Below, in pieces: positions 1 through 7,475 of a DNA stretch of 64,000 bases. The stretch covers positions 587,013 to 651,012 of the forward strand of contig NZ_JAGIAS010000001.1 of NCBI RefSeq assembly GCF_017744695.1. The letters are read 5' to 3'. How positions within the stretch are numbered: the stretch's first letter is position 1; the number at the start of each line of letters is the position of its first letter. A program made the translations under genes and the position numbers. The notes beneath the pieces are model-generated. The model worked only from the letters and a program-made list of their open reading frames with translations, made no database searches and was not told the DNA's origin. The stretch comes from Dyadobacter sp. GTDB lineage: Bacteria > Bacteroidota > Bacteroidia > Cytophagales > Spirosomataceae.

Positions 1-438
1 AACCTTGTCGTACCCGGCACGGCGCGGTTCATTGCATCGGCTTTCGACCCGGGTTTATCTCCGGACGAAATCAAGCGCAGACTGGACGATTACTTCCTGC
101 ATTTGGCAGCAGCCATTGATTTTAACCCCGATCCCCGCCTGTATGGGGCTTTGGCGGTGATCCTTCAAAATTTCGGCGTGTTGAATGTCGAAAAAGACCT
201 GGACACCGGCCTTAGTGCCCGACAGCTCCGCAGGCTTTTCGAATATTACATCGGCGACTCCGCCAAGACGTTCAGCCAGGTCGTGCGTTTCCAGAATATC
301 CTCCGCGCCAAACCTTCACAGCAGAGCCTCCGCGAGAACAAGTTGTTTTACGACAACGGTTACTACGACCAGGCCCATTTCATCAAGGAATTCAAAAACC
401 TTTACGGTGTGACGCCGGGAAGAGCATTCGGCAAGTGA
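1..438 (+). CDS. AraC-family transcriptional regulator, C-terminal part (5' end outside window)
   Basis: The reading frame is open from the first base, so only the last 145 residues are visible and the true start lies upstream. The final ~90 residues form an AraC/XylS DNA-binding domain: a first helix-turn-helix around the LSARQLRRLF segment and the family signature near the end (GYYDQAHFIKEFK, then GVTPGRAF). The ligand-binding half is missing, so its inducer cannot be guessed. It ends 73 nt before a VOC-family gene on the same strand, which could be a target, but nothing in the sequence proves it. Confidence 0.85.
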   Translation, partial: NLVVPGTARFIASAFDPGLSPDEIKRRLDDYFLHLAAAIDFNPDPRLYGALAVILQNFGVLNVEKDLDTGLSARQLRRLFEYYIGDSAKTFSQVVRFQNILRAKPSQQSLRENKLFYDNGYYDQAHFIKEFKNLYGVTPGRAFGK

Positions 439-511
439 TTTTGTCCGTTTTTTACAATCCTGCTCCGTCTGTCCGGCCGAAATTAGTAGCATCAACAAAA
501 CGGACGGCATC

Positions 512-985
512 ATGAAAAGGCTCATCGTATTACTCGCATTGCTTTGCATCGCTACCAACGTATTTTCTCAAACCAGTTCATCAACACAAACCCACCACAA
601 AATGAAACTGAACGCAGGCATCATCACTTCCAAACTCGCCGAAACCAAAGCATTTTACACCGGGACACTCGGCTTCGGCGTAACATTTGAAAATGAATTC
701 TACCTCTTGCTTCACGTGCCGGGAGGTGGCTCCGAAATCAGCTTTTTGCTGCCCGATCACCCGTCGCAACAGCCGCTCTTTCAAAAGGCTTTCCAGGGCC
801 AGGGCACGTACTTGACCATCGAAGTAGAGGACGTAGACGAGCTTTATAAAGAGCTCAAAAATAAGGGGGTAGAAATCAAAATCGATATCCGGGACGAGCC
901 GTGGGGAGACAGGCATTTTGCAATCCAGGACCCGAATGGCGTCGGAATCGATCTGTTGAAATATTCACCGCCGCAAAAACAATAG
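512..985 (+). CDS. VOC-family (glyoxalase/bleomycin-resistance fold) protein with signal peptide
   Basis: 157 residues. The first 20 (basic MKR, then a hydrophobic run ending VFSQ) look like a cleavable signal peptide, unusual for this mostly cytosolic fold. After it comes one vicinal-oxygen-chelate module: beta strand with KLNAGIITSKL, helix LAETKAFYTGTLGFGV, and the closing WGDRHFAIQDPNGVGIDLL strand pair typical of lyase-I-like VOC proteins. The last half carries a likely metal-ligand Glu (TIEVED). The substrate is unknown. An internal ATG at 602 (Met31) would give a cytosolic 127-residue version; the longer start is preferred because the signal peptide is well formed. Confidence 0.8.
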   Translation: MKRLIVLLALLCIATNVFSQTSSSTQTHHKMKLNAGIITSKLAETKAFYTGTLGFGVTFENEFYLLLHVPGGGSEISFLLPDHPSQQPLFQKAFQGQGTYLTIEVEDVDELYKELKNKGVEIKIDIRDEPWGDRHFAIQDPNGVGIDLLKYSPPQKQ

Positions 986-995
986 CAGGTCAAAA

Positions 996-1033
996 CCATG
1001 CGGGTGCCCTGTCATACGCCCGCATGGCATTTT
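996..1033 (+). terminator. Rho-independent terminator after the VOC gene
   Basis: CCATGCGGG (996-1004) pairs with CCCGCATGG (1019-1027). The stem extends inward by a wobble pair and a G-C pair, and a short T-rich tract follows. It starts 11 nt after the VOC stop codon, separating that gene from the DUF3050-map pair. Confidence 0.65.
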
Positions 1034-1133
1034 CACTAATTCCCGGCAAACCACTTCCGGGATTCTCTTTATTTGCAAAAAATTCGAACAAACATTCTCA
1101 AACAACGGTTTAGAAAGAAGAACTACGCAAATA

Positions 1134-1919
1134 ATGAACGACCACATTTCCAGAATCCAACAGCAGATCGAGCCATTACGGCAACAGATTATCCAGCACA
1201 AAGTTTATTCCGTTATCCGTGACATCGAGGACCTCAAAGTATTCATGAAATACCATGTTTACGCCGTATGGGATTTTATGTCACTATTAAAATCGCTTCA
1301 AAACAGCCTGACCTGCACATCGGTGCCCTGGTTCCCGACAGGAGATGGCGAAACGCGCAATCTCATCAACGAGATCGTAGCGGGCGAAGAGTCCGATGTC
1401 GATAATGAAGGAAATTTCAAAAGCCATTTCGAGCTATACCTCGACGCCATGGCACAATGCGGTGCCGATACGACCGAAATAGGCCGGTTTATCACCGTGC
1501 TGCGCGAGACGGGCGACTTTGAGAAAGCATTCGATGCAGCGGGAACACCTGAAAAAGCCCGTGAATTTGTCCGCTTCACATTCGACACGATCGCAACCCG
1601 TAAAGATCACCTTCAGGCCGCCATTTTCACCTTCGGGCGCGAAGATCTTATTCCGGGCATGTTCATGTCGATCATCGAAGATATCCACCGTAATTTCCCG
1701 GACAGCATTTCCATTTTTAAATACTACCTTGAACGCCATATCGAAGTGGACGGTGACCACCACAGCCACCTCGCGCTTCGCATGACCGCCAATCTCTGCG
1801 ACAAAAATGAAGCATTCTGGGACGAAGCCCAACAGGCTACCATCGCATCCCTCGAAAAGCGTATTGCCCTGTGGGACGGCGTTTTTGAGGAGATCGCGGT
1901 AGAAAATATGACAAAATAA
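1134..1919 (+). CDS. DUF3050 family protein
   Basis: 261 residues with no signal peptide. The sequence matches the DUF3050 family, all-alpha proteins related in fold to iron/heme-oxygenase-like bundles. His- and Glu-rich segments fit that fold: KYHVYAVWDFM near residue 40 and HIEVDGDHHSHLAL near residue 205. Substrate and reaction are not established; metal binding is an inference. The gene ends 15 nt before map on the same strand and is probably co-transcribed with it. A stretch of about 100 nt upstream, after the preceding terminator, should hold its promoter, but no clear TAnnTTTG box was seen there. Confidence 0.8.
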   Translation: MNDHISRIQQQIEPLRQQIIQHKVYSVIRDIEDLKVFMKYHVYAVWDFMSLLKSLQNSLTCTSVPWFPTGDGETRNLINEIVAGEESDVDNEGNFKSHFELYLDAMAQCGADTTEIGRFITVLRETGDFEKAFDAAGTPEKAREFVRFTFDTIATRKDHLQAAIFTFGREDLIPGMFMSIIEDIHRNFPDSISIFKYYLERHIEVDGDHHSHLALRMTANLCDKNEAFWDEAQQATIASLEKRIALWDGVFEEIAVENMTK

Positions 1920-1934
1920 GACAGACTATCAACC

Positions 1935-2699
1935 ATGTCTATTTCAAAAGAATCGGAGCTAACCGGCATGCAGGATGTCAGCCGCGCGGTAGCCACCACG
2001 TTACGCGCGATGCGCGAGCATGCGAAGCCGGGCATGACGGCCAAGGAACTGGACGATTTCGGGGGTGAAATACTGAGCAGCCTCGGCGCGAAATCGGCCC
2101 CGAAACTTACGTATGGTTTTCCGGGCTGGACTTGCATTAGTATCAACAACGAAGTCGCGCACGGCGTCCCTTCCGAAACAAAAGTTTTGCAGGAGAGTGA
2201 TCTGGTAAATATCGATGTTTCCGCCGAATTGAATGGGTTTTGGTCCGATAACGGCGGTTCCTTTGTGCTGGGCGAAGACATTCACGGGCATAACAAACTG
2301 GTGAATGCTTCCAAACGGATACTGGGCAAAGCGCTCGGCCAGATTAAGGGCGGTGTAAGGATCGCGGATATCGGACGGCTGATCGAAACCGAAGCCAAAC
2401 GATCCGGCTACAAGGTTATTAAAAACCTGGCCGGTCACGGCGTAGGGCGCAGCCTGCACGAGGAGCCGCATGAAATTGCCAACTTCTACGATCGTAACAA
2501 TACGACCCGCTTCCGCAAGAACAGTGTGGTGGCCATCGAAACATTCATTTCAACCATTTCCACCAATGCGGCCACCGAGCGCGACGGCTGGACGCTCGTA
2601 GGCTCGCGCGGCGGGTATGTGGCGCAGCACGAGCACACGATCATCGTCACGGACGGCAAACCCGTGATCCTCACGGCCATGAATGGCATTTTCGATTGA
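1935..2699 (+). CDS. map: Type I methionine aminopeptidase
   Basis: 254 residues, the usual length of short bacterial MetAPs. It removes the initiator Met from nascent cytosolic proteins. The metal-binding set is visible in order: Asp in VNIDVS, Asp in the SDNGG loop, His in AGHGVG, Glu in AIETF and Glu in QHEHT. The YGFPGWTCISINNEVAHG segment is the substrate-pocket signature. It lies outside any ribosomal operon and directly follows the DUF3050 gene, so it may be a second, non-housekeeping paralogue. The stop codon directly abuts the stop of the convergent siderophore-interacting-protein gene, leaving no room for a dedicated terminator. Confidence 0.93.
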   Translation: MSISKESELTGMQDVSRAVATTLRAMREHAKPGMTAKELDDFGGEILSSLGAKSAPKLTYGFPGWTCISINNEVAHGVPSETKVLQESDLVNIDVSAELNGFWSDNGGSFVLGEDIHGHNKLVNASKRILGKALGQIKGGVRIADIGRLIETEAKRSGYKVIKNLAGHGVGRSLHEEPHEIANFYDRNNTTRFRKNSVVAIETFISTISTNAATERDGWTLVGSRGGYVAQHEHTIIVTDGKPVILTAMNGIFD

Positions 2700-3389
2700 T
2701 TATGACCAAAATCCCTGCACCTGGATCCCGAGCGGCGAATCGTCCCTTTTTTTGAGTTCCTTCCGCAAACGGATGCAGGTGGGGATATGCCCCGAAATAT
2801 AGACGTTCGAATTGGCCAGCCGCCTGTCGCTGGTCCATTTGAGCATCGATTGCAGACCACCATCGCCGTTCTTTTTCACCGGCTGGATATTCCAGTTGAA
2901 ATATTCTTTAAATTCCTCGCGGTGATTTTCGTGCGCGATCGTGATGGCTCCGCTGATTTTACGTGTACCGGCCAGCTGCTGCAATGCCAGGTAATGCCCT
3001 ATGCTGCTCATATCTCCCAAAACAACCATTTCCCCCGCGTACGTAGGCCGGTGCATGGTCGCGCCCACGCCCACGTAGGTAATGCGGTCGCCGGTACGCA
3101 GTGAGCGTATCCATTGCGCGCCCGGGCCATCCTGTTCGGCATTAATGTACAACGTGCAGGTGCGGATATCCTCGTCCCAGCCGGCAGGGGTATAATCACG
3201 ATAGATTCCATCTCCCACTCTCACCTTAATATGCTGGACACGCTTCCAGCCGCTCATGTCCATTTCGGGAAAATGGACGTCCACTTCAAAAAAGGTAGCA
3301 GGTTCCCAGGCCCGTATCGCAAGTACGGTTCCTGTTTTTCCAAAGGCATTTTCAAGTAAGTGTAGCGCTTTCTGTTTGATGATGTTCAT
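2700..3389 (-). CDS. Siderophore-interacting protein (FAD/NAD(P)H ferric-siderophore reductase family)
   Basis: 229 residues. It resembles the SIP/ViuB family, cytosolic flavoproteins that reduce imported ferric siderophores. The FAD-binding YRDYTPAGW motif lies near residue 67, and a C-terminal NAD(P)-domain (YISGHIPTCIRLRKEL) follows. The ATG at 3389 was chosen over an upstream in-frame start at 3509 because family members begin close to MNIIKQKAL and the extra 40 residues have no similarity. It lies 142 nt downstream of an AraC-type regulator on the same strand, an arrangement common for iron-responsive siderophore genes. No transporter accompanies it here. Confidence 0.8.
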   Translation of the reverse strand: MNIIKQKALHLLENAFGKTGTVLAIRAWEPATFFEVDVHFPEMDMSGWKRVQHIKVRVGDGIYRDYTPAGWDEDIRTCTLYINAEQDGPGAQWIRSLRTGDRITYVGVGATMHRPTYAGEMVVLGDMSSIGHYLALQQLAGTRKISGAITIAHENHREEFKEYFNWNIQPVKKNGDGGLQSMLKWTSDRRLANSNVYISGHIPTCIRLRKELKKRDDSPLGIQVQGFWS

Positions 3390-3531
3390 TTTTAGTGCGA
3401 TTGGCTTGGTGTTGTTCCATGGCTGACGATCCAGCAGAAATTTTACTTTACAAAACAACACGCCCGCACGCAGAGAATAAAGGGCAAAAGAGGGGTAATG
3501 ATTGGACAAATCGCGGTTTTACTCCAAACTA

Positions 3532-4380
3532 CTATTTCCGGTATTCTTCCCGGAATTGTCCCGCCGATTTGCCGGCCACCTTTCTGAACAGCCGCGAAAA
3601 GTAGGTATGATCTTCATAACCCAAGCTGAATGCAATCTCCTTAATGCTCAAATCGGTGTAGTAAAGCAGCCTTTTGGCCTCCATTATCACTTCGTTCTGA
3701 ATCCAGTGGCTCACCGGTTGCCCTGACGTTTCCTTCACTACCTCGTTCAGATAAGACGAAGTAATGCTGAGCATTCCGGCATATCCCGAAGGACTTTTCA
3801 CAGTTTTAAAATGTTGCGATAAAAGTTTACGAAACTGCGAAGTAATGGCCGACGGCCGCGTTTGCGCCGTCCGCTGTAAAATTTCCTTTTCAAAAAGCGA
3901 CGTAAAAATTCCCAGGCATGTTTTCAGCATCGATTGCATGACCGGGTGTCCGTACTGCGAGGGCGCTTCGTAGAATCCCAGCAGCAAATGCAGGCTGCGC
4001 GCCAGCAGGTCGGCCTGTGCCGGACCCACACTGATCGGGAAGCCGTGCAAGGTATATTCCTCCACCACAGCCCGGTGGTGATCATCGAGCAAACTCATGT
4101 CCACGCCCAAAAACCAGCCATACGAGCCTTCCGTTTCCAGCGGGTAATGCACCTGCCCCGGCATAATGCAGAATACCCCGCTGCCTCTCAGCTCCACCTC
4201 CCGGAAATCGACCATGAGCCGCGCATGGCCGTCTTCCTGGAAAAAGAAGTTCCCGTGATCGTCGCGGTGGGCATCCATATGCGGCGCATTTACCCGGTTC
4301 ATCCGGTCGATGCGATGCAGGGAAATGCCCAGGCCCGACTCATTGCTGAGATAATGCAGGGGAATGCTCTTTTTGGGCAT
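3532..4380 (-). CDS. AraC-family transcriptional regulator
   Basis: 282 residues. The N-terminal ~150 form a cupin-like sensing domain (histidine-rich HMDAHRDDHGNFFF near residue 34). The C-terminal ~100 form the AraC double helix-turn-helix, ending DLSIKEIAFSLGYEDHTYFSRLFRK and SAGQFREEYRK. The first 41 nt overlap the end of the M1 aminopeptidase gene, so this start is uncertain; Met27 at 4302 would avoid the overlap. Its position directly upstream of the siderophore-interacting-protein gene suggests that gene as its target (inference). Confidence 0.85.
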   Translation of the reverse strand: MPKKSIPLHYLSNESGLGISLHRIDRMNRVNAPHMDAHRDDHGNFFFQEDGHARLMVDFREVELRGSGVFCIMPGQVHYPLETEGSYGWFLGVDMSLLDDHHRAVVEEYTLHGFPISVGPAQADLLARSLHLLLGFYEAPSQYGHPVMQSMLKTCLGIFTSLFEKEILQRTAQTRPSAITSQFRKLLSQHFKTVKSPSGYAGMLSITSSYLNEVVKETSGQPVSHWIQNEVIMEAKRLLYYTDLSIKEIAFSLGYEDHTYFSRLFRKVAGKSAGQFREEYRK

Positions 4381-6862
4381 AAGTCACGGAGAGTTTTACA
4401 GAGCGATCGAGCAAATCGGTCGCTTGCAGTATTTTGTTTTTCAGGAAATAAGGATAATCGGGATGCTCTTTCAAAAAAGCCTGCGCGATCTGCGCGGCTT
4501 CGGGCGACGAATGCCCGGCAAATGTGTTATGCAGCCAGCGCGTTGGAAAGAAAATATCACCGGTAAGCTGGATTTCCTGCAAAAGATCCAACGAGGGACG
4601 CAGGTACTTCAATGCGCTTTGCGCCCGCAGCGGATGGTGCAGGTAAGTGAGCGCATCGAGCACCCACGCCTCCTTTTCACGGTTCTCTTCCTTTTTTAAT
4701 GTTTCAAAAAACGCATCCCGTTCCGCTTCGCTGGCGCTCAACGCAGGTATCACAAACTGCATTCTCGCCTTCCGGTCAGGATTCTTCGTGGCATTCAGTT
4801 GACTGTCCAGGATTGCTTTGCCATCGTCCTTCGCTTTCAATGCCAGCTCGTAGGCCAGCGAAATCTTATCTTCTTCCGAAAGAACGAGGCCTTTTACTTC
4901 CAGTTTGCCTGTCCAGAGCCCGTGCATTTTCTGCCAGCCGTCGTCCGTTAATGCAAGTGCTTTAAATGCCCTGAAATAGGATGTTTGAATGCCTTTATCT
5001 TTGGTACTGTTCAACAGTTGCCAGATCTCGCTTTCAACGAGCGTCTGATATGCAGCCCTTTGAGCGGCATTCAGGAATATCCACCAGTTGCTTTGCAGGT
5101 TACCCAACAGATAGTCGACCAATAGCGGATTTTGCTCTTTGGGCAATATATTCAAAATATAGTTCAACATCTTCTCCGGTTCAGGACCATCGCCACGCAG
5201 CAACCCTTCCCAGCTATTCACCAGCATAGCCCCCTTGAAAACCGGATCAGACGCTTCCGCATTGCCATAACGCGCAAAGAACCATGCTTTGGATGCGGTA
5301 TCCATTTTAAAATAGCCGTAACCCGTTCCGTCGTTGTCGGGAAAAACGAGCCGTCCATTCGCCATGGTTTTCAAAACCAGCGGCTGCTCCCAGATACGCC
5401 CCGGGGCAGAGTCTTTAAGCTGCACCAGTTTGCCCGCTTCGATACCGTATTCCGGCATTCCGGGTGTCTTCACCCACACATTGCTCCATGCGGTGATGTC
5501 CTCCGGGGAGCGTTTATCGATAATGCTGATCAGATCGTCCCAGCGGGCGTTTCCAAATGCATAAGTTTTCAAATATTCGCGCAGGCTTTCCTGCATCATG
5601 CTCTCGCCGATCTTCCTTTCCAATTGCCGCATCACGATCGGCGCCTTCATATAAATAATAGCCCCGTAAAGCGTGCCGGCATTTTTAAGATTGTCGAGTT
5701 GCTGTAAAATCGGGTTGGTGCCTGCCGTACGATCGACTTCGTAGGCATTGGGATAATGCGCGAGCAGAAAACGCAGCTCGTGGTTAATCTCGGGAAAACT
5801 GGGGTGCACGATTTTCGCAGCCATGAAGTTCGCAAATACCTCTTTCAACCACACATCATTGAACCAGTCCATCGTCACCAGGTCGCCGAACCACATGTGC
5901 GCCGACTCGTGCGCGATCACGCTCGCACGGGCCATTCTGCGGTTCACCGATGCATTTTCATCCAGGAACAGGGCTGGTTCATTGTAAAAAATGGCACCCG
6001 GATGCTCCATTCCGCCATACTGGAACGATGGCAACAACACAAAATCGAACTTCCCGAACGGATAGTCAATCGCTGTGTAGTCTTCCAGCCATGCCAGTGA
6101 CTTAGCATGAAGTTGAAAAACCTCGTCCCGGTTGCGGTTTACTTTCGTGGTATCGGTTTCGCGGTAGTACATGGTCATTTCCCGGCCATCCACCATGCGG
6201 GTTTCCTTGAAAAACTTTCCCGCAGCGAATGCAAAAAGATAAGAACTCACCGGCTTCGTTTCGCCGAATCGGTACACATTCTTGCCATTTTCGACGGTTT
6301 TGGCTCGCAGCTTACCGTTTGAAACTGCCTCCCAACCTTCCGGCGTTTTCAGGGTCAATTGATATGAAGCTTTCAGGTTCGGCTGATCGAAAAGCGGGAA
6401 GCAGGTCGAAGCACGGTCGGGGACGAAGAGTGTATACAGATAATCCTCGCTCCTGTTCAGCGACAAATCTCCGGCGACAAAGTCTATACCGACTTCATTC
6501 TTTCCTTTATTCAAATGCTTTACATCAATGACAATATGCTCATTGACAAACTGGTAATCTCCTTTCTCACCATTCACCCGGACTTCCTGCAAATGGCTGG
6601 CATCCACATTAAAATCCAGCACAAGCGCCGAATCGAGCGCATTCAGGTGAAACGCAATTGACTCCTTCCCCATGATCTTTCCCACCTTACCTGCCGGGAT
6701 ATCCAGCTCGATCTGGTACCGGATACTATCGATATGCTGCTTGCGATACTGGTTCAGGGCGAATGAAACACCCTTTTCGGGGGCAGGATTTTGCGGGCGG
6801 GTGCAGGCGGAGACCGCTAAAATTGCAGCTGCAAGGAAAATGAGGGAGCGTATGGTAGTCAT
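4340..6862 (-). CDS. M1-family metallopeptidase (aminopeptidase N-like), lipoprotein
   Basis: 840 residues. A type II signal peptide ends at the lipobox VSAC (Cys20), so the mature protein should be a lipid-anchored envelope enzyme. The catalytic apparatus is intact: exopeptidase motif GGMEH, zinc site HESAH (residues 318-322), and the third ligand Glu in WLKEVFANF about 19 residues later. The long alpha-helical C-terminal half fits the gluzincin M1 architecture. It removes N-terminal residues from peptides outside the cytoplasm; specificity cannot be read. The upstream -7 box at 6880-6887 is its likely promoter. Its end overlaps the following AraC gene by 41 nt. Confidence 0.93.
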   Translation of the reverse strand: MTTIRSLIFLAAAILAVSACTRPQNPAPEKGVSFALNQYRKQHIDSIRYQIELDIPAGKVGKIMGKESIAFHLNALDSALVLDFNVDASHLQEVRVNGEKGDYQFVNEHIVIDVKHLNKGKNEVGIDFVAGDLSLNRSEDYLYTLFVPDRASTCFPLFDQPNLKASYQLTLKTPEGWEAVSNGKLRAKTVENGKNVYRFGETKPVSSYLFAFAAGKFFKETRMVDGREMTMYYRETDTTKVNRNRDEVFQLHAKSLAWLEDYTAIDYPFGKFDFVLLPSFQYGGMEHPGAIFYNEPALFLDENASVNRRMARASVIAHESAHMWFGDLVTMDWFNDVWLKEVFANFMAAKIVHPSFPEINHELRFLLAHYPNAYEVDRTAGTNPILQQLDNLKNAGTLYGAIIYMKAPIVMRQLERKIGESMMQESLREYLKTYAFGNARWDDLISIIDKRSPEDITAWSNVWVKTPGMPEYGIEAGKLVQLKDSAPGRIWEQPLVLKTMANGRLVFPDNDGTGYGYFKMDTASKAWFFARYGNAEASDPVFKGAMLVNSWEGLLRGDGPEPEKMLNYILNILPKEQNPLLVDYLLGNLQSNWWIFLNAAQRAAYQTLVESEIWQLLNSTKDKGIQTSYFRAFKALALTDDGWQKMHGLWTGKLEVKGLVLSEEDKISLAYELALKAKDDGKAILDSQLNATKNPDRKARMQFVIPALSASEAERDAFFETLKKEENREKEAWVLDALTYLHHPLRAQSALKYLRPSLDLLQEIQLTGDIFFPTRWLHNTFAGHSSPEAAQIAQAFLKEHPDYPYFLKNKILQATDLLDRSVKLSVTYAQKEHSPALSQQ

Positions 6863-6879
6863 CGGATTAAGGATACGCT

Positions 6880-6887
6880 CAAAAATA
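6880..6887 (-). promoter_or_regulatory. Candidate Bacteroidota -7 box for the M1 peptidase gene
   Basis: On the minus strand this reads TATTTTTG, an exact TAnnTTTG match 18 nt upstream of the peptidase start codon. No TTG -33 element is visible at the expected distance, so the call is tentative. Confidence 0.4.
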
Positions 6888-6929
6888 GCATATCCATTTT
6901 AATACTGGATAAATCTCGCCCCGCATTCC

Positions 6930-6944
6930 GTTACGAAACGTAAC
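6930..6944. promoter_or_regulatory. Inverted repeat GTTACGAAACGTAAC, possible operator
   Basis: A perfect 6-bp inverted repeat around AAA in the divergent intergenic region. It is 34 nt upstream of the ATG of the small gene at 6978 and 43 nt beyond the M1 peptidase -7 box. Its size and symmetry fit a dimeric regulator site. The regulator is unknown; the neighbouring 102-residue protein, which has an HTH-like segment, is one candidate. Confidence 0.35.
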
Positions 6945-6977
6945 ATTTTGTATATTGCTTCAAAAAAATCGCACACT

Positions 6978-7133
6978 ATGAACGAAATGGAGATTCGCAT
7001 GCGGATCGCTTCACTACGACAGTATTTGCGGGATTTTCAACATCAGATGACAACTGAGCAAACCGACCAGGTGCTGGACCTAATATCAAAGTTAATGCAG
7101 GTGCTCGCAGAGTTAGAAAAAAGGAAAAGGTAG
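6978..7133 (+). CDS. Small hypothetical protein (51 aa, predicted helical)
   Basis: 51 residues from the ATG at 6978. An upstream TTG at 6948 would add 10 residues with no support. The sequence is rich in Met, Gln, Leu and charged residues and should form one or two amphipathic helices or a coiled coil (MRIASLRQYLRDFQ, then VLDLISKLMQVLAELEKRKR). I recognise no family. It ends 7 nt before the next small gene and is probably co-transcribed with it; the inverted repeat at 6930-6944 lies just upstream. Confidence 0.55.
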   Translation: MNEMEIRMRIASLRQYLRDFQHQMTTEQTDQVLDLISKLMQVLAELEKRKR

Positions 7134-7140
7134 CCATATC

Positions 7141-7449
7141 ATGCATATGAAAACAATCACAGAATCAAGCCCGGATAAGCTCGACGAGCTGCTTCAGGCC
7201 GCACGGGAAACTTTGGCAAAAGCCCAGAATTACCTGTCCAAGGACGGTAAAATTTACGAACTCCACGACTGGGTAACCGTAGCCGAGTATTGCAGGCGTT
7301 TCAATATCCCTAACACACAAACGGTTAGCAACTGGATCAAACGAGGAATTATTCCCGAGGAGGATATGGTGATCATTGAAGAACTCAACAACACCCGGCT
7401 CATAAAAGCCATTCCATATCAGGAAGAAAAGGTTGCCCACAGCAACTAA
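7141..7449 (+). CDS. Small hypothetical protein with HTH-like segment (102 aa)
   Basis: 102 residues, or 100 if Met3 is used. A helical N-terminus (DKLDELLQAARETLAKAQ) is followed by a segment resembling an excisionase/MerR-type winged helix: WVTVAEYCRRFNIPNTQTVSNWIKRG, near residues 43-68. The TVSNWIKRGIIP piece is the likely recognition helix and wing. DNA binding is an inference. It follows the 51-residue gene by 7 nt and precedes a secreted S9 peptidase by 26 nt. It may regulate this cassette through the palindrome at 6930-6944. Confidence 0.6.
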   Translation: MHMKTITESSPDKLDELLQAARETLAKAQNYLSKDGKIYELHDWVTVAEYCRRFNIPNTQTVSNWIKRGIIPEEDMVIIEELNNTRLIKAIPYQEEKVAHSN

Positions 7450-7475
7450 CAGCATTGCATTTCAAAAACTCAAAC

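Noticed and set aside
2700..3509. Longer siderophore-interacting protein from 3509
   Set aside because: The extra 40 residues have no family similarity and cover the region expected to hold the promoter.
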